From the NCBI GenBank assembly GCA_964059195.1, contig CAXKWD010000006.1:134786039-134850038 (forward strand): a DNA stretch of 64,000 nucleotides, written 5' to 3'. Every line of letters begins with the position of its first letter. Position 1 is the first letter of the stretch. The notes under the pieces were generated by a model that worked only from the letters and a program-made list of their open reading frames with translations, did no database searches and was not told where the DNA came from. Below are positions 1 to 10,873 of this stretch, one piece after another. Both the position numbers and the translations under genes were made by a program. The DNA is from Ectobius pallidus. Lineage: Eukaryota > Arthropoda > Insecta > Blattodea > Ectobiidae.

Positions 1-3000
1 ACCTGCGTCTTGTTCTTCCGGCAAGAGCTCTGCTAAAGACCAAGCATTGGAAAGGGGACTATTGGGCGGAAAAGCAAACATTAACTGAAATGGAGTTTGT
101 TTGTGAGCTTCATGTCGTGCGGTGTTAAACGCAAACTGTAACCAGAACAGTTCCTTGTCCCAGGCGACATGCTCGTCTGAATGGTACGCAATCAATGCGG
201 CCTTCAGATTTCTGTTAAAACGCTCCGAAAAGTTTGGAGAAGGGTGAAACGGAGCTGTACGGATATGCTGAATACCTAACGAGAATAGGAATTTCTTAAA
301 GGACTTAGAAATGAAGCAACTAGCGTTATCTGAAACTAAAGACTTCGGAAATCCTGTCATAGAAAAGATTCTTTTTAAACTTTGAATAGTAGAATTAGTT
401 GTAGCATCTCTCAAGGGAAATAGCCAAACAAATTTAGAAAATGCATCTACTGCAACTAGAATATAAGCGTTTCCGCTTCTCGAACGGGGTAATTTGCCAA
501 CAAAATCAATATGTAACCTATCCATTGGTGCGTTAGGCACACTAGAAGCTAAAAATCCGATTTTGGTACATTGAGCAGGCTTGGATATGGCGCACTGCTG
601 GCATGCCTTTATCCTCGCTTTTATGTAACCATCCATACCCTTCCAAACAAAGGATTGTTTAATTTTCGCCCGCGTCCTGTAGAACCCTAAATGTCCTCCT
701 ACTGGAGACTCATGGTGATATTTGAATACCATGTCTCTTAATGCAGCTGGTAAGACAATTTTAGAGGGTGACCTACGCGCTGGGGCACTATATAATACAT
801 TATTTCTAAAGACATAGTGGCGTATGTCTTCTCCACCTTTAAGGCGGGCTATAAGGGGAGCTAACTCTTCATCATTGGCCTGATGATCAGTTAAAGAAGT
901 GAAAGCAAGAGGAAAATCACCTAAAATGTTTCCGATCATGCCAGATAGCTCTTTAGGCTCTTCCAAAACATTTTCAGGACTTTGTAATATTTCTTCTGGA
1001 CTAAACATACGGCTTAAGCCGTCGGCTACTACATTGTCAGTCCCTCTAATATGTTTAGCTTTAAATTTAAAGGCGGAAAGCCTGACTGCCCACCTCGCAA
1101 TTCTTCCTGTGGTACGAGGCTTGGCCAGCACCCAACTCAAAGCTTGGCAATCGGTTTCCAGCAAAAATTCTACATGTTCTATGTAAAGCTTGAATTTCTC
1201 TACTCCAAAGAGTACAGCGAGAGCCTCAAGCTCATACATAGAATACACGCGTTCCGGAGGGGTCAAAGTCCTAGAGGCATACGCCACAGGCCTTCTACCC
1301 TCCTCGAATTCCTGTAGGAGAACAGATGCCAAAGCTACAGGCGAAGCATCGCACTGCAAGATGAATTTCTTGGAAAAGTCCGGCATGGCCAAAACAGGGG
1401 GAGACATGATCAACAGTTTAAGTTTTTGAAAAGCTTCCTGGCACTCAGGTGACCACACAAACTTGACATTCTTTTTTCTCAAATTATTCAAAGGCGCTGA
1501 AATTTCTGCCATGTTAGGAATAAATTTTCTAAAAAAATTAATCATACCAACAAATCTGGCTACACCTTTTACATCTTTAGGAGGGGGAAATTTCTGAATA
1601 GCCTCAGTCCGTTCCGGGTCAATGGTGACACCATCGGCAGACACCAAATGACCAAGAAAGGAAAGACGCCGAGCAGCAATGTTCACTTTTTCAGGATTAA
1701 GGGTTAGACCAGCATTCCTTAATCGAGAAAATACCTCCCTTAGATGCTCCAGGTGCTCCTCAAAAGAGTCTGAGTAGACTACTAAATCGTCCAAATAATG
1801 GTAGACATATTTAAACTTGACGTCAGAAAATATTTGATCCAACAAGCGTGTGAGGACCTGAGCCCCAGTGGCGAGGCCGAAAGGGATTCTAGAGAATTCA
1901 TAGGTATTCCAGTCACATATAATGGCTGTATAGCGCTTAGATCGCTCTGTAAGAGGTATCTGGTAATAGGCTTGGTTAAGGTCCAACGAGGAGAAAATTT
2001 TGGCACCGGAGAAGAAACTGAAGGCTGAATGAATATCAGGTAAAGGCACTGAATCTATCTTGATCTTGGCATTGAGATGTCGATAATCAATTACCGGTCT
2101 GAACTTCCCTCCAGGTTTCGGTACTAGAAAGACCGGGCTACTATAATCGGACTTGGAAACCCTGAGGACTCCTTGTTCGACCATAGTATTAATATGTTCT
2201 TTCAAGATGGCCATTCGGGGCGGAGACAGCCTGTATGGAGGTCTACGAACGGGTTGAGTATCGAGCAGCTCAATGTCATATTCTAGTACATTAGTCAACC
2301 CTAACTTCGGTGTCAAAACATCTGGGAATTCCCCTAATAGACGCGTCACTTGGTTTTTGTCACTTGGTCCCAAATGCGCCAAGTCTACAGAGACAGAACT
2401 AACATTCTCAGGTAATAAATCAGATGGATTTAGAAAATTTATTAACTTACTGCTGTCAGATGACATTAAATTGCAGAACGGAGCACCGAAAAACAAATCA
2501 AACTTGAAATCAGGAGAAAATTTGAAATGACACTTCTTACTGCCAAAATCTAAAAATAAACCTGCCTTCTGCATAAAAGGATAGCCTAAAATGACAGGCA
2601 TCACTAAATTCTCACAAACAACAAAATGACACTTCCAAGTGAAATTCCCAATTTTGATTTTTAAAGACACGGAACCTACCGAAGAAAGTAACTGATCATC
2701 CGCTGTCCTATAGTTAGCATTTCCCTTAACGATTCTAGGCATGTGTTTATTTGCAAGACACATCCTATTGTAGGCGTCTTTTGAGAGTAAAGACACGGCT
2801 GCCCCACTATCCAGTAGTGCGGACAAGTTGAATTGACATATTTCAACCCCAAGCATCGGTAGCTTAGCGTCTACTATAGCAGCTACTTGATGTGGATTAT
2901 CGGTACTTTGTACCTCCATTTTGTCACAATTAGGGTAGTCATTATTTGGTTTATTTGCACGGCGAGGGTCCGGACCATAATTTATACTGTGAGCCGCATT

Positions 3001-3339
3001 CACAGTTTTATTTTTGACATGTTTACACTTTTTTCTACTAACTTTCCTGTTTTTTCTGAGAGAATTTACATGCGTGGTCATGTAGTCTGTGTTCAGTTTA
3101 CTAAAATCACTGTTAATAAAAGTCCTTGTCGGGTAGGAACGGTGAGTCTGGCATTTAAGGTCTGTAGCGTGAGTCCTGTTAAACAAAATGGTCCGCTTAC
3201 TAGGGGCGCGCGATTCCCTAGTAGGCTCGTCCAGCAAGTCCGTCTCGTCTGTCTTCCTAACCTCACTCGTCTTAAGTCTCTTGAAAACATTAGCACTGAC
3301 CACTGAGTCACCACTCTGGTACCTAGAGTGGAACAATTC
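1..3339 (-). CDS. pol: Pol polyprotein (PR-RT-RNase H-IN), partial at C-terminus
   Basis: This is the enzymatic polyprotein of a gypsy-type retrotransposon. I translated the frame codon by codon from 3339 down to 1 and found no stop; it runs off the left edge. A basic linker of about 165 codons comes first. The aspartic protease motif DSGA follows (D at 2809-2811). Reverse transcriptase follows, with VPKPGGKFR near 2100-2130, SLDLNQAYYQIPL near 1950-1990 and the catalytic YLDD at 1786-1797. RNase H lies at roughly 1010-1420, with QCDAS and TD residues. The integrase has an H-H-C-C zinc region at about 570-760, then core acidic residues at D 328-330 and E 223-225, spaced 34 residues apart, as in the NPxER-type gypsy integrases. 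The first in-frame ATG after the gag stop is at 3079-3081, inside the linker, so expression probably depends on gag translation. The chromodomain status is unknown because the end is missing. Confidence 0.93.
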
Positions 3340-4713
3340 TCATTCTCCAGAGCGACTGGGAGCATTACTATTCTCCACATTTCTATTAACAGGAGCCTTG
3401 CAGAACCTCACTACATGTCCTGCTTTACCACATCTAAAACACGTAACTGACTTCCTATTAGTAGCACTGTCAAATCTAACACTGGGCTTGGGCTGAACGG
3501 CACGAGGGGGAACTTCTTGTTCACACCTCAGCGAATCGGTGTAGCTTATGGCATTAACCCTGGCGCATAAACTCTCCAATTCCTTAAAAGACACCGGCCT
3601 ACTCTCAAAAACTACCTTCGACCTAGTTTCAGGAGACATACCTTCGGCAATGGTATCTACAATCTCTTTCTCAGACAGACGTAACTTGAAAATGCTTGCA
3701 CTTCTCCTAACGCTTCTAGCATATGCAGCAAGAGATTCACCGCCTGCTTGAGTGCGATAAAAATGCTTGTTGACTAGAGCAGCTCGAGCTCGGACAGGCA
3801 AGTAAATATTTAGCAGCTTTTCATGAAAATGGTTTAAACCTAATCCAGTATTAATCGCTTCCAAAGCCACGTCGCGAAAAGCTCCTGAAAGTTTAGAAAA
3901 TAAATATGCCAAGATATCTCTGTCATCAAAATCAAAAACTGAAGCTTGTTCTTTCAAATCGCAGACATAACCAATAAATTCTAACACCTTTTCCACAGTT
4001 TCATCAGAAAAATGGGAACCATTTTCAAGAAGTGAAGCTAATGGGTGAGGGAGATTGGCGAAAGATACTCGGTGCATAGGAGGAAACAAATTTGGCTTAA
4101 CGTCTGGTCTAGGATAAGAAAAACCACTACTTTCTGCTCGGTACGCCTGACTATGGTCTAAAAACTCAGTTCGGGTTTGTCTAATCGGGGATTCATAATC
4201 AATAAAGTGGTCCCTAGCAGTTTGACTAGTATTCACTGGCTCTAAGGGATTTTTCACTTTGCGATCAGGCTGTGCGCTCACCACAGCATCTAACTCCGTA
4301 TCATTCCAGTTAAGTTTGCTTAACATTTCATTGAGTTTATGGTCAGCATCGATCCACTTTTGCTCATAAGGAGTCTTTCCGACTAACAGCTTTATGTCAC
4401 TAACACGGTTTTTAAGATGACGAGCTCTATCTATCACTTTTGCTACACCTGTACTACTGATATTCTCATGACCCAATTGATCATCGAGAAATTCTAACCT
4501 ATCTTGCACTTCACTTAATAAAAGAGAGGTTTGTGACTCACCCAGATAATCTAAGTTGACTGGTAGGTCCAAATTTTCTCTCAACTCCTTGCGTAATTCT
4601 GGCACTACTCGACTCTCATCTGGTTGAATACCTCTTATTTTTAGTTCGTAGATCAGGTCAGACTTCAGCAAATTATCAGGTTTCACCCTAGTTCTCTCCA
4701 TTATTAGTGACAT
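3340..4713 (-). CDS. gag: Gag polyprotein with C-terminal CCHC zinc knuckle
   Basis: This is the structural nucleocapsid/capsid protein of the gypsy-type element. I chose the ATG at 4711-4713 (MSLIMERTRV), giving 457 aa; the same frame is open a few codons upstream but only from a TTG. The N-terminal half is charged and likely helical. A capsid-like segment lies around residues 195-380 (ASLLENGSHFSDETVEKVLE onwards). Near the C-terminus, CFRCGKAGHVVRFC (plus coordinates 3400-3441) is a classical C-X2-C-X4-H-X4-C RNA-binding knuckle. The ORF ends with SGE then TGA at 3340-3342, and pol continues in the very same frame. This arrangement suggests stop readthrough, or alternatively a point mutation in a former gag-pol fusion. 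Confidence 0.9.
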   Translation of the reverse strand: MSLIMERTRVKPDNLLKSDLIYELKIRGIQPDESRVVPELRKELRENLDLPVNLDYLGESQTSLLLSEVQDRLEFLDDQLGHENISSTGVAKVIDRARHLKNRVSDIKLLVGKTPYEQKWIDADHKLNEMLSKLNWNDTELDAVVSAQPDRKVKNPLEPVNTSQTARDHFIDYESPIRQTRTEFLDHSQAYRAESSGFSYPRPDVKPNLFPPMHRVSFANLPHPLASLLENGSHFSDETVEKVLEFIGYVCDLKEQASVFDFDDRDILAYLFSKLSGAFRDVALEAINTGLGLNHFHEKLLNIYLPVRARAALVNKHFYRTQAGGESLAAYARSVRRSASIFKLRLSEKEIVDTIAEGMSPETRSKVVFESRPVSFKELESLCARVNAISYTDSLRCEQEVPPRAVQPKPSVRFDSATNRKSVTCFRCGKAGHVVRFCKAPVNRNVENSNAPSRSGE

Positions 4714-4878
4714 GAAAGGCAAAGTACACAATTTTAGCCAAGAGAACAGACCATTAAAACAAAATAAAACATTAAATCACCATTAAATAAAATTTAAATA
4801 TTTCATTTTGATGTTTCCACTTAAAAAAAATTATTTCTTCACTATTTTGTAAAATTTACTATCGTGGGCTAACCAATT
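4714..4878 (-). other. Leader between 5' LTR and gag, possible primer-binding site
   Basis: This is a short AT-rich leader on the minus strand. At its upstream end the minus strand reads TGGTTAGCCCACGATAG three bases after the proposed LTR terminus, the expected place for a tRNA primer-binding site. I cannot match it to a specific tRNA 3' end from memory. The plus strand at 4864-4892 also folds into a hairpin (gtgg...taaccaatttggtta...ccac). Confidence 0.35.
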
Positions 4879-6736
4879 TGGTTAACAACCACGCTCGAAA
4901 GCTATCACTAGCTTTGCACCACCCTCCACAGCGCAACAATAGGGTAAGGATTGTGGAAGGTTATCGCTGGGCACCAGAGGCTCTGGAAACGAATAAATGC
5001 ACTGGGGATGGTACAAAGCAAAATATTTCGAATAGCCTAGAGTGCTTTCTAGCCTTTTCGAACAAGTGGAAACACCTAAATAAGAAAGATTAATTTTTTA
5101 AAACAAATATATTAAGAAAATGTCTACCATTAATACATAACACTGCAATGAAGTAATTTTACAAGTAATTTATACATGCTACAGTCTGATTACATGCAAT
5201 ATTCATTGAAGACATTTATGCTGAGTGGTTGTTAATTATTTTCATACAATAAGTTCATTCAAATCAAATAGATTTACTAATTTACATACAGGAATAATAT
5301 TTTATACAGGACGGATTATGCTGGACGGATCACAATTAAATCAAATTTTATGTTTTTAAAATTAAAATAAATGTACAATATTAAAAATTATTCTGGACGG
5401 ACAACCTCATTAAATTTACATATAAATAAGTACAGATATAGGTTAGGTAAATACCATCTATAATTATTTAATTCATTTGACCACAGAGCAGATGATATTT
5501 TCCTAAGAAAATATATGTTATTTGATAGATAAAAACTTAAACTATCTACCAATACACATCAATCTTTATAATTTATTTTGAAGGAGAAGATCAAACAAAA
5601 CAAATAATATTTTAAAAACCCTTCAAAAATTAAATTAGAAATTTAAAACTACACAAGATAGTTAAGGGAATACAATCTAGAAGTCAAATTCATAAATCTT
5701 CATATTTGGTTAGATTGTATTTCCTTCATAATTATTTTAAATATACATAAATAATTTAAATGACACTAACCTGTTCTTTTGGGCCTCACATACTTACAAA
5801 TAATAAATATTCCCTTTCCTCGGGGGCCCAACGAGGAAAGCCCTCTTTCTTGAAGCTGTTAAAATTTTGCCTACGAACTAAAATGTTCCAGTTGCAGATG
5901 AAAGAAGTTAAGATTTACATAAAATAATAAAAATCCTCAACTGAAATTAATTACCAACTTAAAATACCAATAAGGAACTCCCAAATTAAATCATTAATTT
6001 GAAATCAAAAACCAAAATTAAACTATATCCATTTTTAAAGTTACAAGTTCATATTAATGAAACGATTTAAGCCATGAGGCCTTCAAAATCAAACATGTTT
6101 CAGAACATAGCGTTGCCAAAATATTTTCTTAACGCCAGAAAAGAAACACGGATAAACAATAAATACACAAGATGTTACTTGATAAAGACTCACCCTACAA
6201 CTGGAAAGCAGAAGCCTGGACGGCCATAGATTTCTCCTCTGCCTTTCGGCAGCCATTGTTTAGAGCGACCATTCTTGGCCAACAGCCTATTCAAGAAAGA
6301 GGACGAGTGGCGGGATTACATACTGTTATATAGGATCTGCAATCGATCTTCTATTGTTTCCTTGACATGCGTAGAAGTTTCTTTAATCACACCACAATTA
6401 CTGTCGTTTATAACAAATGAAAAACATTACTGTAATGACAAAGCATCTTGCTCGCAGCTAGAAGAGATTTCACTGCCGCTTAGATCTATACCACAGCTGA
6501 ACTGAAACTGTGCGAGCGAGAAGTGCAACTGAGAGAGTGAGATAGCGGCACATAAAGACAAGGGGGGAAGGAGAAGAGAGGGGAAGCTCGCTACGAACAG
6601 GCATCAGTCTCTCAGAGACTGCAAGAGCGGGCTTTCAAACTAAATGCCTCACAGCTTTACGTAAAGTTTTCATAATGCAGGCATTTTTCTATGAGAGAAA
6701 CAATTCGTGGCATTTATTATTTTTAATAATGGCACA
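4879..6736 (-). repeat. Putative 5' LTR of the gypsy-type element
   Basis: This is inferred as the LTR because it lies directly upstream of the gag leader, has a TATA box on the element strand, and is bounded by TG (4879) and CA (6736) on the plus strand. The size would be about 1.86 kb, close to the independently bounded LTR at 61668-63565. The two also share short stretches such as ccagaggctctg near the gag-proximal end. The exact ends are uncertain because the partner LTR is outside the window. Confidence 0.45.
6326..6332 (-). promoter_or_regulatory. TATA box of the putative 5' LTR
   Basis: The minus strand reads CCTATATAACAG. Its position, about 1.45 kb upstream of the LTR/leader boundary, fits a U3 promoter. 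A similar CCTATATAAGG lies in the right-hand LTR. No strong initiator is evident. Confidence 0.4.
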
Positions 6737-8744
6737 GACGACGTTTTCTGTCTTGTGGTACGCACTATTGGTAGCATTGGTTATAATCTGGTAACTCGAA
6801 TCGATTTATCGACCTTTTATTCATTTAGTATGGCATAATCTCACAGCTGACAGCTCTCACGCCAGGGAGAGAAGAAGTTTTGGATATAGGCCTGTTGATT
6901 TAAACTAAGGCTTAAGGACACCTTTTGTAGCCTATCTTAATTGAAGTATTCTCTAGTACCTATATGAGTGTCACAGTTAACATTAATTGTGCATAGTATT
7001 TTGCAGTTTACTTTTTTGTACTCTATCATGACAAAATTCTGTATTTTTCCATTTTGCCCAACCTGATCTTGAATTCTGGCGACGGGCCTGCAGTTCTTAC
7101 TTCCAATTATAATGGGGGCAGCAAATAATAATTATTTTGAGATGTTATGCTATTTTATTGCAAACGGGCTTTAGTTTAGTTTAGTTTAGTTTAGTAACTA
7201 GTTTTTAGAATTGTTTAATATCACGTTTTCATTTTCAAAGAATTATTATTGTATTTTGGCATTAGGTAATGTATGTTGGCCTATTACCTTAATTCAGTAG
7301 ATACTGCTTATCCACGATTTAGTATTACAATGGTAGAAATTAGTTCTATAGATGGAAACAGTAATGGATTAATGATACACAATCTTTGGTTGAATGATGT
7401 AATTATTAATAGAAACCATTCCCTATTTGGATCGCAAATTATCTCTCGGTGCAGTTCTGCCATTGTTATTCGACAAGTTGGTATTATTTTCATCATTAGG
7501 AGTGTGTTGGTAACACTCGCTATCGCTCTAACATCGAATCCATTCATGCATTCCAGCTACCTCTGAGCTCGCATTTCTAACTGCTGGAGTATTGACTGTT
7601 TCCCCATGTTAACAATGCCACTGTTGTAATCAGACTTGCTATTTCATAACCGTCTGTACTTTGCCGATCTCCACTTTTGTTGTTTTGTATTCAGTGATAA
7701 CTTTAGTGATTGCTCATTTGGCACCTGTGGTTTACAGTGGATTGTCAATATTAGCATTGTAGGCCTAGATGTATTAAAAGCTAATCTAAAGTACTTTATT
7801 TCAACGTCAGATCTTTTTTCTGTTTTTTTTTTTTTAAATATTTATTTTCCTAAAATACGCTTGCGAAGTAATTGGGCTAGTTTAAGCGTGCTTAGGGGGA
7901 TCCAGCTAATCGTAAAACGGTTTGAAACTTTATTTTATGCTCACATATATCATTCAGTCTAGAAAAATTATGAAAATACCAATCAATAACATGAAACGTT
8001 ACTATCTGTGATTCTGCCAGGGAAACCTGGCCATAAGTCGGAAAAACAATTTTTTTTTATTTGAATGGCTTCAATTTCAGCATAAAATTTTGCGCATTCT
8101 AAAAAATAAATTAACCTCTACGTCTAGCTAAAAAATTAAGGTCTTTATGACGTTTGAAACTTTAATGTTCAAAAATTATAATCTATTAAAAGAAAAGGAA
8201 CTGTTCCATGCTTTAATCATAAGTTTCGCAATATTGTAATACCATGTTCAAAGTCTGTGACTCATTAACAGAATGTCCAACTTCATTACTGCAGCATAGC
8301 AAGTGTTTCTGTTGCCCGCATTTGATTTTTTTCTCTCGATAAGTAACAAAGAAAACAATAGAGACCATGTTAAATTTCCAATGCGACTTATGTATGGGTT
8401 TCTAGAAGTTCAGAACTCTTCTCAAACTCAAAATACTATGGTTGGCAATGCTGTCTTTATGTTTGTTGTGAACACGCAATGTAGTACAAGAAGGAAACCA
8501 ATAAATCACTAAAAAATCTAAAAATGGACAATTTACACCCAGCATCAAAATCCTTAAATGAATTATATATAACCAATTATTAAAGGATAGTATTATAAGA
8601 AACACCATATGTAAAAATTTAAGGTTTCTAACTGATATACGGAAACATGTTTAACGACTTATGGTAACATAGCCTACTTTCACATCAGGGATATAAGGGA
8701 ATGGTGTTTTAATAAATTTCATTTTGCCACTAGTGCTAATTGTA
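6737..8744. other. AT-rich interval without recognisable genes
   Basis: Short ORFs here (for example 97 aa at 7273-7566 and 108 aa at 7636-7962) have no family signature. The only structure I see is a (TTTAG)5 run, described separately. Confidence 0.5.
7170..7194 (+). repeat. (TTTAG)5 microsatellite
   Basis: Five perfect TTTAG units. The same pentamer forms the 3' tail of the SINE at 22143-22481, so this may be the remnant tail of such a SINE, although no SINE body is recognisable upstream. Confidence 0.85.
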
Positions 8745-9904
8745 ATTCTAAAAGTATGTATATATTTCAACCATATGCACTAGTAATAATATAAGAAATA
8801 ATTTAACGTTGATAAGGAATCAATAAAAAGCGTTAAGTATATTGTCTAAATTACATTGTATTGAGAAAATATAAAAATAGCTAGTAAATAGGCCTACTAA
8901 TGAACAATATGTACACAAAATCTAGAATAAAAACTGCAAGACAGTCAGTATGTAATCTTAAACTAGGTATCTATTGAAGTATTATAATATTTTTAAGAAA
9001 AAAGAATATGTTCATATATACGCTTAAATAGAGAATGTTCTTATACAAGCATAAGAAACCTAAAAAACAATCATAGAAGATACGTCAAGGATTTTTAAAA
9101 ACATATGTACAAATTGTAGAGCAAATTTGCTGATTAATCTTCTATATTGTAGTCACTTTCAAGAACAGTTGAGTACATCAGAGTTAGGTTAAAACTTTGC
9201 TCACACAAATTTGTTAACGTAGTTTGTAAAACACATGTAGATTTTATAAAACTGGTGCAGTATGGTGTTAGTTGTATTGATTCCTTTTCAATCTATTATT
9301 CCTTTCTATAAAGTTCTAAAAACTTTATACTGGTGCAGTATGGTGTTAGTTGTATTGATTCCTTTTCAATTCAATATCAATACAACTACTGCACCAGTTT
9401 TATAAAATCTACATGTGTTTTACAAACTACGTTAACAAATTTGTGTGAGCAAAGTTTTAACCTAACTCAGATGTACTCAACTGTTCTTGAAAGTGACTAC
9501 AATATAGAAGATTAATCAGCAAATTTGCTATACAATTTGTACATATTTTTTAAAAAATTCTTGACGTATCTTCTATGATTGTTTTTTAGGTTTCTTATGC
9601 TTGTATAAGAACATTCTCTATTTAAGCGTATATATGAGCATATTCTTTTTTCTTAAAAATATGATAATACTTCAATAGATACCTAGTTTAAGATTACATA
9701 CTGACTGTCTTGCAGTTTTTATTCTAGATTTTGTGTACATATTGTTCATTAGTAGGCCTATTTACTAGCTCATTTTATATTTTCTCAATACAATGTAATT
9801 TAGACAATATACTTAACGCTTTTTATTGATTCCTTATCAACGTTAAATTATTTCTTATATTATTACTAGTGCATATGGTTGAAATATATACATACTTTTA
9901 GAAT
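8745..9904. repeat. Large near-perfect inverted repeat (palindrome), 518-bp arms
   Basis: The left arm, 8745-9262, is the reverse complement of the right arm, 9388-9904. The outer 125 bases match perfectly, and by eye only about ten differences exist over the full arm, so the structure is recent or maintained. The 125-bp spacer contains a second copy (9329-9370) of a 42-bp sequence whose first copy (9251-9292) spans the end of the left arm. There is no transposase and no obvious transposon terminal motif. Transcription across it would give a long hairpin RNA. Confidence 0.95.
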
Positions 9905-10250
9905 GGAGTTTTGTTTTTAATTGAGATAGGTTCTGAACTTTCTGTTATTAAAATCGGACATTTGGAAATATTTAGTTTGGTTTCTGCTTTCTTACATAAC
10001 CATTACGGAAGTGTGAAAGGAGTCGCACTTTTTTTAAAAGTAATAGGCTATAATCCGGCCTTCTACAATTTTATTTGAACAGTAAAGCAACGACTTATTT
10101 CATTTACTATGGTTATCGTCAGATATGGATTTTCAAATTGGGATTTTGCATTCGTGAAAGTCATCAAATATTTTGCGTACTGAGTTAATAAAACTGAGAT
10201 TCTTACCACTTTTTTTATTAACACTTCTTAATAATTTTAAGCTTTGGATA

Positions 10251-10873
10251 AAATTCATAGGTGAGAAATAGGTGAACTTCACTATTTTTTCCTCAGCAAT
10301 GAATTTCTCTACAACCTTGCAATATGACATACTCTTTATTGACTACTTCTACAATTGCATAATATTTTCAAATTAATCATACTATTACAATTACGGGTGA
10401 TTATCATTTCAAAATGGCAGCAACGTTTCATGCACTGAAATACCGTTTCATTGATAACTTCCACAACTATCAATATTTCTGAGTGATTATTTTTCTGTAT
10501 ATTTGTTAATATCATATGAAAAACTCTATCTAAATCATTTATTTAACATTAGTAATTAATTTTTTTAAATGCATATATTTTAATGAAAAAGAAAATATAA
10601 AAAAATGATTTTTTTGAAGAAAAAAAATTATACTCTAAATCTTCCAAGGATTGTAGATGATGTTCATATTATCACGGATACGGCATTTTAGTGCACGAAA
10701 CGTGGCTGCAATTTTGTAACGATAATTTCCCATAACTGTAACAAGTTAATTAATTATGAAAATAGTATGCAATTGTAGAGGTAGTCAATAAAGAACATGC
10801 CAGATTACAAGGTTGCAGAACAATTCATTGCTGAGAAAAAACGAATTTCACCTATTTATCACGTATGAATTTC
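10251..10873. repeat. Second, more diverged inverted repeat, about 195-bp arms
   Basis: The segment 10251-10445 matches the reverse complement of 10680-10873 with scattered substitutions and small indels; the loop is about 230 bp. Each arm, read outward from its shared end, begins a short reading frame with M, then YKV or YCKVV, and FIAE. One is the 65-aa minus-strand ORF at 10133-10330; the other is a short plus-strand frame starting at 10798. I do not recognise the protein. Confidence 0.85.

Larger units (their letters stand above)
1..6736 (-). mobile_element. Ty3/gypsy-type LTR retrotransposon, 3' part cut by window edge
   Basis: Reading the minus strand from right to left, the order is a putative LTR (about 4879-6736), a short AT-rich leader, gag with a CCHC knuckle, then pol with protease, reverse transcriptase, RNase H and integrase in that order. 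This order (integrase last) is diagnostic of Ty3/gypsy rather than copia. All 1113 pol codons in the window are free of stops, so this copy looks young. The 3' end and 3' LTR lie beyond position 1, so neither the TSD nor LTR divergence can be assessed. There is no sign of insertion inside the element. Confidence 0.9.

Noticed and set aside
2887..3306. 139-aa plus-strand ORF
   Set aside because: Antisense to the pol linker, which is the true frame.
4879..6736. Exact LTR boundaries and a named tRNA primer for the left element
   Set aside because: Partner LTR is outside the window and the candidate PBS does not match a tRNA I can name, so only approximate bounds are given.
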